A stretch of 49,472 nt of DNA from CAZHCG01 sp046484285 (GTDB taxonomy: Bacteria > Myxococcota_A > Polyangia > JAAYKL01), in the NCBI GenBank assembly GCA_046484285.1, contig JAWOBP010000068.1:1-49472 (forward strand), written 5' to 3'. Shown here piece by piece: positions 1-8,556 of the stretch (position 1 is its first letter; each line of letters begins with the position of its first letter). Both the position numbers and the translations under genes were made by a program. The notes beneath the pieces were generated by a model. The model was not told the origin of the DNA and ran no database searches. It was given only the letters and a program-made list of their open reading frames with translations.

Positions 1-149
1 AGAAGCTGGCGGCGGGCCTGTACCGCGAGGAGCTCGGAGCGTTTCTCAAAGCAGCGCTGATGGGCAGGCGCACCTCGATGGACTGGCCGCCGGGGACCTA
101 CCCGCCGTCCTCGCTGTGGCCGGTGGGCGCCCCGGCCGCGCCCTGCTGA
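1..149 (+). CDS. C-terminal fragment of a REP-associated (RAYT-like) transposase
   Basis: Only the last 48 codons are in the window, read in frame 3 and ending at TGA 147-149. The peptide has the order GLYRE, AFLKAAL, GRR, DWPPGTYPPSS. From memory, this resembles the C-terminal end of long RAYT-type (Y1-family) transposases of deltaproteobacteria, which end in a GLYR...AAL.GRR...WPPGAYPPS block. The catalytic HUH part lies outside the window, so activity cannot be judged. The N-terminus of a protein of the same family starts at 49415, which supports the reading. It could be an unrelated protein tail. Confidence 0.5.
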   Translation, partial: KLAAGLYREELGAFLKAALMGRRTSMDWPPGTYPPSSLWPVGAPAAPC

Positions 150-607
150 GGCGAGCCCGAATCGAGAACACAAGGCAAGGACAAAGAGCGCAGGCGAGCC
201 GAAAAGCGGACGCCCGGCGCACCGCTGTGTCAATTTTTCATGAAATGCCGCAAGCGAACTGTGCAACCACGAGGGCTAAATGCGCAGGTGCAAAGAATCA
301 GGGCTTCGCAGAGCTTCACAGGTAGCTTCGCAGGTGTGCTGGGTGCACCCGTGCTTGCTGTCGAGAGGTGGAAGGAGGACAGGCTTGCGACTTCAGGACC
401 TTGCAATGGCTTTCAGGTTCTTGGATTCTTCAAGCATTTCGGGTCGATCCATTTAGTCCCAAAGAAGGGTTGGAAGAAGGGTTGGGTGGCATTATCCTGC
501 TTGACAGGAGGAGAAGCGCGACTGTATCGTGCCGTAAATTCTCGTACCTCGCCGATCGAGCCCGTTGGCGTTGGACGGCGCGACACGGGTGGCGAAAGGA
601 GCTTTCG
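150..607. other. Intergenic region without a supportable gene (458 bp)
   Basis: I see no convincing gene here. The open frames crossing it lack ribosome-binding sites and are extensions of, or shadows to, the gene starting at 608. It contains short direct repeats of GCTTCGCAGG type (302-335), the 10-bp palindromes TTTCATGAAA (236-245) and GGGTGCACCC (341-350), a perfect 12-bp tandem duplication of AAGAAGGGTTGG (462-485) and a sigma70-like promoter at 501-530. Confidence 0.6.
501..530 (+). promoter_or_regulatory. Predicted sigma70-type promoter for the outer-membrane protein gene
   Basis: A perfect -35 hexamer TTGACA (501-506) is followed after 18 bp by TATCGT (525-530, 4 of 6 to consensus). 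The start codon of the downstream gene is 77 bp further on. The call rests only on consensus match and position. Confidence 0.4.
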
Positions 608-1768
608 ATGGTCAGGAAAGTCGCACTCACAATCGTGGCGATTGCGCTGCTGGCGCTGTCGACCACCTCTGCTCATGCCGACGACGACGAAGGATTCGTT
701 GGCGTAGGCGCCCGTTTCGCCTGGGACAACTACAAGACGCCCATACTTTCGTACAGCGGCATGGACGTTGCTCCGGAAAAATCGATTGACGCCTACGGGC
801 GGCCGAATCTCGGTGGTGCCCTACACTGGGGCATAACCAATCAGCTGGTGCTGACCGCCACCATAGATTTCGGCTATTTCAACCACAACGTGTATCCATA
901 CCCCGCAAGCGGATCCAGCGACATTTCGTCCGATACCGCGCACTTCTTGACGTTGGGCGGCATGATTGGGATGAAATACTACTTCAAGGAGCCCGAGCCC
1001 CAGCAGGTTGCTCTCTACCTGAGCGCCGACGTGGGTGCGTATTTTTCCAAGGCGACCTCTTCGGTGAAGGTCAAGACCAACCGCAATCAAGTCAAAAACG
1101 ATTTTTTCGACGAGGACGATTGCGATACTTATCCGGCGAGCTGCTCCAACGGCGAGAAGCTCGAGGAGGATGAGCTCGAGGACGCGTGGGAAGACTGGAA
1201 GGAAGGTGCGGGCGAAGACATCTGGGAAAACGCCAGCGACTCGGACGACGACATGCAGAACATGGCCAACGCCGAGCTGGAGATGATCGGCTCGCTGGCC
1301 TCGCCGTTCGTTTTCCAGGTGGCCGTGGGGGCGGAGTTCTTCGCCAGCGAGACGTTCAGCCTGGGCGCCGACATTCTGGGCATCCGTCTCACCTACGCCT
1401 CGGCCGACGTGGGCAAGGTCGGCGGGACCAACATGAATACGGCCGCCTGGACCGGCAACCAGAGCATGTTGGCCTTACATTTCTACTCGGCGCTGACGAT
1501 GAGCTTCAATCTCACCGGCGGCGAGGAGAGTTCCGCCCAGGAAGAGATGCCGGCGGACGAGGGTTGGGGCGCTCAACCGCAGCAGAGGCAGCAGGACGAG
1601 GGCTGGGGCAGCGGCGGCGGCTGGAGCACCGGACCGGCTGCTCCGCAACCGCAGCCGCAGCCGCAACCGCAACCGCAACCGCAACCGCAGCCGCAGCCGC
1701 AGCCGCAACCCCAACCGCAACCGCCGGGGGGAGACGAAGTGCCTCCTCCTCCTCCTCCCGGCTACTGA
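608..1768 (+). CDS. Outer-membrane beta-barrel protein with Pro-Gln repeat tail
   Basis: 386 residues. The frame stays open further upstream, but ATG 608 is chosen because AAAGGAG lies at 595-601 and a typical Sec signal peptide follows at once (positive N-end, hydrophobic stretch, cleavage after SAHA near residue 22). The body has alternating aromatic and hydrophobic strands (GVGARFAWDNY, LVLTATIDFGYF, VALYLSADVGAYF, FVFQVAVGAEFF), as expected of a porin-like or OmpA-type barrel. A very acidic insert at about residues 165-215 (EEDELEDAWEDW) probably forms a surface loop. The last 70 residues are low complexity: Q/G/W-rich, then thirteen Pro-Gln dipeptides and a poly-proline end. The tail may span periplasm or bind peptidoglycan; this is speculation. 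Specific function unknown. Confidence 0.75.
   Translation: MVRKVALTIVAIALLALSTTSAHADDDEGFVGVGARFAWDNYKTPILSYSGMDVAPEKSIDAYGRPNLGGALHWGITNQLVLTATIDFGYFNHNVYPYPASGSSDISSDTAHFLTLGGMIGMKYYFKEPEPQQVALYLSADVGAYFSKATSSVKVKTNRNQVKNDFFDEDDCDTYPASCSNGEKLEEDELEDAWEDWKEGAGEDIWENASDSDDDMQNMANAELEMIGSLASPFVFQVAVGAEFFASETFSLGADILGIRLTYASADVGKVGGTNMNTAAWTGNQSMLALHFYSALTMSFNLTGGEESSAQEEMPADEGWGAQPQQRQQDEGWGSGGGWSTGPAAPQPQPQPQPQPQPQPQPQPQPQPQPQPPGGDEVPPPPPPGY
1643..1720 (+). repeat. Hexanucleotide repeat (CCGCAR, 13 units) coding Pro-Gln
   Basis: Thirteen consecutive 6-bp units of CCGCAA or CCGCAG (one is CCCCAA) encode an uninterrupted PQ array in the tail of the beta-barrel protein. Unit gain or loss would keep the frame, so the tail length could vary between strains. 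Confidence 0.85.
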
Positions 1769-1871
1769 TTCATTCATCCACTCGGCCCCACCCTTCCGAC
1801 GGGAGGCTTTCAGGGAGGATGTCTCCTGGGGTCTCTTCGGATGTTCAGGTATATAAGGTCACCGAGTCGCG

Positions 1872-1877
1872 TATAAT
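1872..1877 (+). promoter_or_regulatory. Possible -10 element (TATAAT) for the coiled-coil gene
   Basis: A perfect TATAAT lies 63 bp before the ATG at 1941 in the 172-bp gap after the beta-barrel gene. I see no matching -35 hexamer at 16-18 bp, so promoter strength is uncertain. Similar elements without a clear -35 lie upstream of 6211 (TACAAT at 6154) and 7449 (TATAAT at 7385). Confidence 0.35.
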
Positions 1878-1940
1878 GTCCCGACCGTGCGATCATGATG
1901 AAGTTATTCCCAACCGTCAGTATGGGGAAAGCTGAGAGCT

Positions 1941-4900
1941 ATGACAGCTAGAGACAATTCGATCTACAGGCCGGTGCATGATCTGGCGCGCATGGCCTAC
2001 ATACATGATCTGGTCGTGCACCGCCGCGTGCTTCTCGTCGGCTCCAACCGGGAGATGGCTCAACATCTGCTCGATTCGCGAGCTCGTTTCGTCAGCGCGG
2101 TGACGGATACCGAGCCGAGCGAGCCCTGGCCTTCCTCGCCCGAAGGGGCCGGGCCGGAGCTTTGCGTGATGAGTTACGACGATCTGCGCTTGCGCGACGG
2201 GCAGTTCGATACCGCTTTCGCGGCGGACATCTCGAGCGTCGGCTCGCCGCTGGCCCTGCTCAACGAGCTGCGGCGCATCGTTGGCCCGCGGGGCCACGTC
2301 GTGGTCGCCTCTCCCAACCCGGCCTGCGAGTCCCGCATCGGACCCGAGCCGCCTCATGAATCTCTCGACTACTACGAGCTGTTCGACTTGCTCGACGAGG
2401 CGTTCGACAGCGTTCAGATGATAGGCCAGTCGCCGTTCATCGGGTACTCCGTTTCGGAGCTGGGTACCGAAGAAGAGGACGTGGCGGTGACCTTCGACGG
2501 AGGCCTGCTGGGCGAGAACGGCGAGGAGATCGAGTGGTTCCTCGCCGTCTGCGGAGACGAGCCGGTGGAGCTCGATCCCTTGGCGGTGGTGCAGATTCCG
2601 TTGGCGGAGGCCGAGCTGGGCGGCGGTGCCGACGCCGCTCAGCTGGAGGCGGCGCTCGAGGAGTCGTCCCGCCTGGCCAAGCAGATCGAGGATCTCGAGC
2701 GCCGCGAGATCGAGCTGAGCGGGCAGTTGGAGAAAGGCAAGCTCGAGCTGGGCACTCGCGGCGTCAGAATCGAGTCTCTGGAAAAGGAGCTCGAGGACGA
2801 GCTGCGGCAGTCGGAGGCGGCGAGAGCCCGCGCGGTGGAGCTGTCCAAGCAGCTCGACGACGAACGCAAGGCCCGTCAGGCCCGGGATCTGGAGGACCAG
2901 ATAGCGCGGCGCAGCGCCGACGCGGAGATCAAGCAGCAGGTCCGCGAAGCCGCCGCCCAGGCGCGGCAGGCGGAGGCGCGCGCCGAGGCCGCGGAGACGG
3001 CGCGGGACGAGCTGGTCGAGCGAATGCGCGAGGACGCCGGCGAGCTGGATCGGTTGCGAGATCAGCTCGACGATCTGCAAGCGGAACGAGACGAAATTGC
3101 CGCGCGTGCGAAGAAGCTGACAGCCGAGTTGGAGCGAGCCCGCAGCGAGGGATCGGCCGCGGCCGAGCTGCGCGAGCTGGTCTCCGAGCTGGAACGGGAG
3201 CTGCGCGAGGCCAAAGGCGGCCTCGAGAAGGATCGCGAAGAGCTGTCGCGTGAGACCGAGTCACTCGAAAAGCGACTTGTCGCGCTGGGATCCGAGCTGC
3301 GCGAGGCGCGCGAGGAGCTGAAGAGACGCGAAGCGCTGATCCGCGACATGAAGGTACGGATCGACGAAGCCGGTGACCGGCTCGGCGCGGGCGAAGCCAA
3401 TCTGGCGGAACTGCGCGCCCTACTGGAGGAGAGGTCATCCGCGGTCGAGGAGCGCGAGGCGCGGATCGCCAGCCTCGAGGGCGAGATTCAGGCCGCGAGA
3501 TGGCGCGCCGGCGAGATGGAGGCGCGCCTGTCGGATATCGCGGCGCGGCTCGAGGTGGCGCCGGAGAATTTCTCGGAGCTCGGCAAGCGGCTAGACGAGC
3601 AGCTGGCGCAAGGCGATCTGATGCTGGAAGAGCTGTCCCGCGTTCGCGGAGCGGCCTCGGGCCACCATCGCGCCAAGGTGGAGGCCGAGCTGGAGCTGGC
3701 CACCGCCGCGGTGGAAAAAGAGCAGCTGCGAAAAGAGCTGGATCTTTTCATCGAGAAGACCCGCGAGCTGGAGGAGGAGCTGGCGCTTTCGCTGGGGGCG
3801 GCCTCGGGCCACCATCGCGCCAAGGTGGAGGCCGAGCTGGAGCTGGCCACCGCGGAGGTCGAAAAGGAGCAGCTGCAAAAGGAGCTCGATCTCTATATCG
3901 AGGACACCCGCGAGCTGGAGGAGGAGCTGGCGCTTTCGCTGGGGGCGGCCTCGGGCCACCATCGCGCCAAGGTGGAGGCCGAGCTGGAGCTGGCCACCGC
4001 CGAGTTGGCCAAGGAGCAGCTGCAAGAGGAGCTGGACGGATCGATCGAGCGAATCCGCGAGCTGGAGGAGGAGTTGGCGGGATCGATCGAGCGGGTTCGG
4101 GAGCTGGAGGCGGGGCTGGCCGGCTTGAGCGAGAGCACCCGTTCGGGTGAATCGGAGCTGCACGGGTTGCGGGAGAGGGTCTCGTCGCTGGAAGAGGAGC
4201 TGTCCGGCGCTCGCCAGCGGATCGTCTTCCTGGAGCGCGAGAGGGAACAGACCGAGTCGGCGCGCGAGGAGACGACGGAGCGTCTCTCCGCGGCGAAGCG
4301 GGAGATGCTGCGGCTCGAGGAGGAGTGCGATCGACGCCGCGAGCGCGAACAACGCCTGGAGGCGGATCTGCGCCGGGACAGAGAACGGTTGGAGATTCTC
4401 GAGGCGGAGGTCTCGGAGGCGGCGGAAAAGCGCGCACAGCTGGAGCGGCGTCTCGGCGAGATTCGGCAGGCCTGCGAGAGCGCCGAGCAAGGAGCCGAAG
4501 AGGCGGGGGCGCGCGAGCGGGAGGCCGCCCAGCGGGCCGCCCGGGCAGAGCGAGAGCTGGACGCGGTGCGCACTGAATTGGCGGGTACACGCGAAGAGGC
4601 GGATCGGTCGCGACGCGAGCTGGAGGGGGAGATCGAGCGGTTGCGACAGCGAGCCGAGTCGCTCGAGCAGAGAGCTTCTTCGGCCGAGGTCGCGGAGGCT
4701 CGAGCCGGCGAGCTGTCCCGCCTGGAGGAAGAAAAGCAAGAAGCGTTGCGCGTCCTGGAGGAGGAGCGCGGCCGGGTCGCCGGGCTCTCCTCTGGTCTGG
4801 AGGCGGCGCGCGCCGAGCTGGCGGGCGAGAAGGATCGCACTCGCCAGGCCGGAGCGGATGCCGCGCGCCTCGCCGGCGAGTTGGAGGATCTGCGCGGTCG

Positions 4901-6095
4901 CCTGCAGCAGCGCGAGGGTGAGCTGGAGTCGCGCGATCGACGGCTGGAGGCCGACGAGCGAACGATGGCCACCCTGCGCGAGGAGATGGACGACCTGGAG
5001 AAGCTCGTCGCGGAGCTGCGCGAGGGTCGGCGCGCGGAGCAGGTGCGGAGCCGTTCGTTGCTTCAGGAGGTGGATCGCCTCGCCGAAATCGAGGATCGCT
5101 TCGACGATCTCAGCGAGCAGCTTGCCGGCGAGCGCGCGCGGGGGGAAGAGCTGGCGTCGACGGTAGAGGAGCTCGATCGACTGCGCAACGACAGGGATGC
5201 GGCGCGCCGGAAGGTCGCGGAACTCGAGGCCGCCGTGGAGAGGGAGAGGGAGGCGCGCGAGAGCGATGTTACAGAGGCGCGCCGCAGGACGGAGGAGCTG
5301 CAAGGCGAGCTGGAGCGGACGCGCTCGGAGCTGGAGGGACGCGAAGATCTGACCGGCGAGAGAGACGATCTACGCCGCGGTGTCGAAGAGCTGGAGAGCC
5401 GCCTGGAGAACGATCACCGGCGCTTCGAAGAGGAGAAACGGGGCTTCGAGGAGCGCGTCGAAGAGCTGGAAAAGCGGCTCGAGGAGGCGGAAGGCGAGAT
5501 ATCGGAGGCGCGCGAGGCGGCCGAATCGGGCGCGGCCCAGGAGCTGGCCGAGCTTCGCCTGACCTCGGCCAGGCAGACCGAGGAGCTGAGCCGCTTGCAG
5601 GAGCGCGAGAAGGAGCGGGAGCCTCTCTTGGAGTCACTGACCTCGCAGCTCGAGGAACGGGAGCAGCGGGCTTCGGCGTTGGAGAAGAAGAACCGCCGGC
5701 TGGAAGAGCAGGTCAAGGAGCACGAGGCTGACATCGCGGCCTGGGAGATGGAGATCAAGTTCCGCAGCTCCCGCATTTCGCAGCTCGAGGAGGAGGTGGA
5801 GAAGCTCACCGGCCGCCTCGAGCAGGCCGAACAGGGAGGAGCGCGGGGATCGTCCGTGCCGCCCCCCGCCGGCGAGTCGACGGCGGTCCTGAAAAAGGCG
5901 CTCGAGGAGCTCAACGACTCGATCGGCGACAAGGACGCAGAGCTGTTGATGGTGCACGGCCGGGCCGAGGAGGCGGAACGCCAGCTGCAGCGCACCCGCC
6001 AGGCGCTGAACAGCATGTTGGGGGCCGGCGAGATCCAGGGAGCGTCCGCTGTCAAGATTCACGACATCATCGCCGCTATGAATCGCAAACCGTGA
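1941..6095 (+). CDS. Giant coiled-coil protein with degenerate methyltransferase-like N-terminal domain
   Basis: 1384 residues. Residues 1-210 look like a Rossmann/class I methyltransferase fold: beta strand VLLVGS near 30 where a SAM-binding glycine motif would be, FDTAFAADI near 93, and LNELRRIVGPRGHVVVASPN near 115, matching the motif IV and post-II region of methyltransferases. The GxGxG loop is absent, so catalysis is doubtful. From about 230 to 1300 the chain is almost continuous Glu/Arg/Leu-rich heptads with no signal peptide or membrane segment, so it is a cytoplasmic rod. Three 49-residue repeats lie at about 571-710. The C-terminal 90 residues are less charged. The layout (small globular head plus very long coiled coil) recalls AglZ and FrzS of Myxococcus, but those carry a pseudo-receiver head, so this is analogy only. 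It may scaffold a polarity, motility or chromosome-linked machine; function unknown. Confidence 0.8.
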   Translation: MTARDNSIYRPVHDLARMAYIHDLVVHRRVLLVGSNREMAQHLLDSRARFVSAVTDTEPSEPWPSSPEGAGPELCVMSYDDLRLRDGQFDTAFAADISSVGSPLALLNELRRIVGPRGHVVVASPNPACESRIGPEPPHESLDYYELFDLLDEAFDSVQMIGQSPFIGYSVSELGTEEEDVAVTFDGGLLGENGEEIEWFLAVCGDEPVELDPLAVVQIPLAEAELGGGADAAQLEAALEESSRLAKQIEDLERREIELSGQLEKGKLELGTRGVRIESLEKELEDELRQSEAARARAVELSKQLDDERKARQARDLEDQIARRSADAEIKQQVREAAAQARQAEARAEAAETARDELVERMREDAGELDRLRDQLDDLQAERDEIAARAKKLTAELERARSEGSAAAELRELVSELERELREAKGGLEKDREELSRETESLEKRLVALGSELREAREELKRREALIRDMKVRIDEAGDRLGAGEANLAELRALLEERSSAVEEREARIASLEGEIQAARWRAGEMEARLSDIAARLEVAPENFSELGKRLDEQLAQGDLMLEELSRVRGAASGHHRAKVEAELELATAAVEKEQLRKELDLFIEKTRELEEELALSLGAASGHHRAKVEAELELATAEVEKEQLQKELDLYIEDTRELEEELALSLGAASGHHRAKVEAELELATAELAKEQLQEELDGSIERIRELEEELAGSIERVRELEAGLAGLSESTRSGESELHGLRERVSSLEEELSGARQRIVFLEREREQTESAREETTERLSAAKREMLRLEEECDRRREREQRLEADLRRDRERLEILEAEVSEAAEKRAQLERRLGEIRQACESAEQGAEEAGAREREAAQRAARAERELDAVRTELAGTREEADRSRRELEGEIERLRQRAESLEQRASSAEVAEARAGELSRLEEEKQEALRVLEEERGRVAGLSSGLEAARAELAGEKDRTRQAGADAARLAGELEDLRGRLQQREGELESRDRRLEADERTMATLREEMDDLEKLVAELREGRRAEQVRSRSLLQEVDRLAEIEDRFDDLSEQLAGERARGEELASTVEELDRLRNDRDAARRKVAELEAAVEREREARESDVTEARRRTEELQGELERTRSELEGREDLTGERDDLRRGVEELESRLENDHRRFEEEKRGFEERVEELEKRLEEAEGEISEAREAAESGAAQELAELRLTSARQTEELSRLQEREKEREPLLESLTSQLEEREQRASALEKKNRRLEEQVKEHEADIAAWEMEIKFRSSRISQLEEEVEKLTGRLEQAEQGGARGSSVPPPAGESTAVLKKALEELNDSIGDKDAELLMVHGRAEEAERQLQRTRQALNSMLGAGEIQGASAVKIHDIIAAMNRKP
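3651..4091 (+). repeat. Three 147-bp tandem repeats inside the coiled-coil gene
   Basis: Units start at 3651, 3798 and 3945 with an exact 147-bp period. Units one and two are nearly identical; unit three diverges in its second half. Each encodes 49 residues beginning with AASGHHRAKVEAELELATA, that is seven heptads, so the duplication preserves coiled-coil register. Positions come from the repeated word GCGGCCTCGGGCCACC. Confidence 0.9.
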
Positions 6096-6210
6096 TCTAC
6101 GTTTTTTTCAATTCCGTCCGTCGATAGAGACCACTGCACAAAGAAAAAGAGGGTACAATAGGGAAAGCACTGGTTTCGATGTGGACCGCGTTTTCCAGGG
6201 AGGAAGAAAC

Positions 6211-7320
6211 ATGCGACGCGCCAAGCTGGTTGTAATGATTGTCGGTCTGCTGCTCCTGGCGAGCGCGACCGCATGCGAGAGCAAGGATGTTGACGAGTAC
6301 GACCCGGGTGAGGACGACACGGCCACCGACGCGGACACCGACTCGGATGTGGACTCGGACGCGGATTCCGACGTGGACAGCGACGCGGACAGCGACACCG
6401 ATTCGGATTCGGACACGGACTCCGGACCGATCGAGCCCGACTGCTCGGGCTGCGAGGGCGTGCTCGGCCCCAACCCCGAGGCGATGCGCTGCGCGATCGA
6501 CCTGTGCGACGACGAGGTGTTCCTCTCCCAGGACTACTCGTCGCCCACCAACGCCAATCTCAATGGAACCTACGAGGCGGTGGCGCACTTCGGAAATCCC
6601 TCCAACGATCTGGCGCCGCTTTACGGCGGCTCCTACGCGCTGATGGCGACCGGGCCGGCGACCGGCACCAGCCACTCCCAGGGGATGGGAGGCGGAGGCC
6701 AGGAGGATCCGTTCTCGGCCGACGACGGCACTGCTTACGACGTGATGGAGTGGAGGGTGCACCTCAAGGCGCCGGAGGGGGCGCACGGTTTTCAGATTCA
6801 CTACGTCTTTTTCTCCGAGGAGTACGACGAATACATTGGTTCTGAGTTCAATGACAAGTTCTATATCTTCATCGAGGCGGACAGCACCAACGGCGGCCAG
6901 CGCACCGTGATCAACTTCACCGACTGCCGCGCCCCGCAGGAGTACACCGACTTCGTCTGCGACGCGAGCACGATGGACTACTGCGAGGACGGCCAGCCGT
7001 ACTGCTACATCGCGATCAACACCGCGCTGAGCGAGTGCTGCTGGTACCCGGGCTTGCCCAACCCCTGCCCCCAGGGTACCTGGACGACCGACATCTCCGG
7101 GACCGGCTTCAGTTGCGCCGGCAGTCAAATGATGGACACCATGGCCAAGGGCTCGTCTACCGGCTGGCTGGTCACGCAGTGGACGATCGAGCCCGAGGAG
7201 GAGTTCGACATCATATTCCACATTCACGACACCGGCGACCACATCTACGATTCCGAGGTGATCCTCGACAAGTTCCTCTTCCTCGGCGAGGCCGATCCGG
7301 GAACCGTGCCGATCGAATAG
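6211..7320 (+). CDS. Lipoprotein with Ser-Asp spacer and choice-of-anchor-L-type domain (paralog 1)
   Basis: 369 residues from ATG 6211, chosen over the upstream in-frame GTG at 6181 because AGGGAGGAAG (6197-6206) lies before the ATG and a lipoprotein signal follows (hydrophobic core, then ATA/Cys at residue 22). Residues about 37-72 are an acidic Asp-Ser/Asp-Thr/Asp-Val spacer. Next comes a CSGCEG Cys motif and a beta-rich domain containing YVFFSEEYDEYIGSEFNDKF. This motif is the hallmark I associate with the choice-of-anchor-L family of surface proteins (YVFASEEYNEFV..FND). The domain ends with DSEVILDKFLFLGE. Many paired cysteines suggest disulphides outside the cytoplasm. It is the first and most divergent of three tandem paralogs and has a short extra segment (PGLPNPC) near residue 280. 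Role unknown; probably exposed on the cell surface. Confidence 0.8.
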   Translation: MRRAKLVVMIVGLLLLASATACESKDVDEYDPGEDDTATDADTDSDVDSDADSDVDSDADSDTDSDSDTDSGPIEPDCSGCEGVLGPNPEAMRCAIDLCDDEVFLSQDYSSPTNANLNGTYEAVAHFGNPSNDLAPLYGGSYALMATGPATGTSHSQGMGGGGQEDPFSADDGTAYDVMEWRVHLKAPEGAHGFQIHYVFFSEEYDEYIGSEFNDKFYIFIEADSTNGGQRTVINFTDCRAPQEYTDFVCDASTMDYCEDGQPYCYIAINTALSECCWYPGLPNPCPQGTWTTDISGTGFSCAGSQMMDTMAKGSSTGWLVTQWTIEPEEEFDIIFHIHDTGDHIYDSEVILDKFLFLGEADPGTVPIE

Positions 7321-7448
7321 CCCTCCTGCTCCATACTGCTCCCAGGCGATACCGAGACCCTGGCGTCCGGTTGGCCCGGCGCGCTATAATGAGTTATGTA
7401 CGCAAAACAGTGAAATGCCGTAATTGATATCGAAAGGAAGGACCGAAA

Positions 7449-8492
7449 ATGCTGCGCGCGACACCAAGATGGGGGCTTTGCCTGGTCCTGGCGTTCTGCT
7501 TGGCGGCCTGCGAGGACGACGAAGGCTCGCGTTTCTCTTCCGGAGACGCCGACTCCGACGCCGACTCCGACTCCGACGCCGACTCCGACGCCGACTCCGA
7601 TGGAGACGCGGACACCGAGACCGGTCCGATCGAGCCGGATTGCTCGGGCTGCGAGGGCATCGGTGCCAACCTGCCGGCGATGCTGTGCGCCGTGGACATC
7701 TGCGACGAGAGCACCGTGATCGGCCAGGACTACTACTCGCCCACGAACTCCACGATCGCCGGCACTGCCGAGGCGGTGGCGCACTTCGGCAACCCCTCCA
7801 ACGACCTGGCGCCGCTGCTCAACGGCTCGTACACGATCATGGCGACCGGCCCGGCCAACGGTACCAGCCACTCCGAGGACATGGGAGGCGGTGCCGGGAC
7901 CGATCCGTTCTCCGACGACGGCTACGACACGCACAACGAGATGGAGTGGCAGCTCGAGCTCGAGGCACCCCCGGGCGCCCACGGGATCCAGATTCACTAC
8001 GTCTTCTTCTCGGAGGAGTACGACGACTTCGTGGGCACCTCGTTCAACGACAAGTTCTACATCTTCCTCGAGGCGGACAGCACCAACGGCGGGCAGAAGA
8101 CGGTGATCAACTACACCGACTGCCGCAACCCGGGTGAGTACGTCGACTTCGAGGGGCCCCAGTGCGACACCGAGAGCGGCTACTGCTGCTACGTGGCGAT
8201 CAACACCGCGCTGAGCGAGTGCTGCTGGTACGACGGCTGTCCGCAGGGCACCTGGACGACCGACATCTCCGGGACCGGCTACGAGTGCGCCAGCGGCCAG
8301 ATGGCCGACGGCCCCGACAAGGGGTCTTCGACCGGCTGGCTGAAGACCGAGTGGCCGCTGGAGCCGGGCGAGCAGTTCACCTTGACCTTCCACCTGCACG
8401 ACACCTCGGACGGGATCTACGACTCGGAGGTGATCCTGGACAAGATCCTGTTCGTCGGCACCGTCGAGCAGGGCACGGTTCCGGTCGAGTAG
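7449..8492 (+). CDS. Lipoprotein with Asp-Ser spacer and choice-of-anchor-L-type domain (paralog 2)
   Basis: 347 residues. GAAAGGAAGG (7431-7440) precedes the ATG. The signal ends in the lipobox LAAC with Cys at residue 21. A spacer of alternating Asp-Ala-Asp-Ser covers about residues 36-57, followed by the CSGCEG motif and the same domain as paralog 1 (YVFFSEEYDDFVGTSFNDKF). From 7621 to the stop it aligns without a single gap to paralog 3 (8762 to 9633, constant offset of 1141 bp) and is almost identical, so duplication or gene conversion is recent. A TATAAT at 7385-7390 lies 58 bp upstream. Paralog 3 follows after 64 bp and is probably co-transcribed. Confidence 0.8.
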   Translation: MLRATPRWGLCLVLAFCLAACEDDEGSRFSSGDADSDADSDSDADSDADSDGDADTETGPIEPDCSGCEGIGANLPAMLCAVDICDESTVIGQDYYSPTNSTIAGTAEAVAHFGNPSNDLAPLLNGSYTIMATGPANGTSHSEDMGGGAGTDPFSDDGYDTHNEMEWQLELEAPPGAHGIQIHYVFFSEEYDDFVGTSFNDKFYIFLEADSTNGGQKTVINYTDCRNPGEYVDFEGPQCDTESGYCCYVAINTALSECCWYDGCPQGTWTTDISGTGYECASGQMADGPDKGSSTGWLKTEWPLEPGEQFTLTFHLHDTSDGIYDSEVILDKILFVGTVEQGTVPVE

Positions 8493-8556
8493 GGGCGCTC
8501 GAAAAGAATGTCATCCGGGCTCGGTCGGCTCGCCACCGAAATCCAGGAGAGACGAG

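Noticed and set aside
368..607. N-terminal extension of the beta-barrel protein in the same open frame
   Set aside because: No ribosome-binding site, no conserved character, and a clean signal peptide with AAAGGAG starts at 608.
1801..1860. Rho-independent terminator after the beta-barrel gene
   Set aside because: AGGGAGGATGTCTCCT is only a weak, bulged inverted repeat and no T-run follows.
2534..5637. Long Arg/Gly/Ala-rich open frames on both strands over the coiled-coil gene
   Set aside because: They are shadows of a GC-rich, GAG/CTG-heavy repeat gene; composition is Arg/Pro/Ala noise and no start signals are present.
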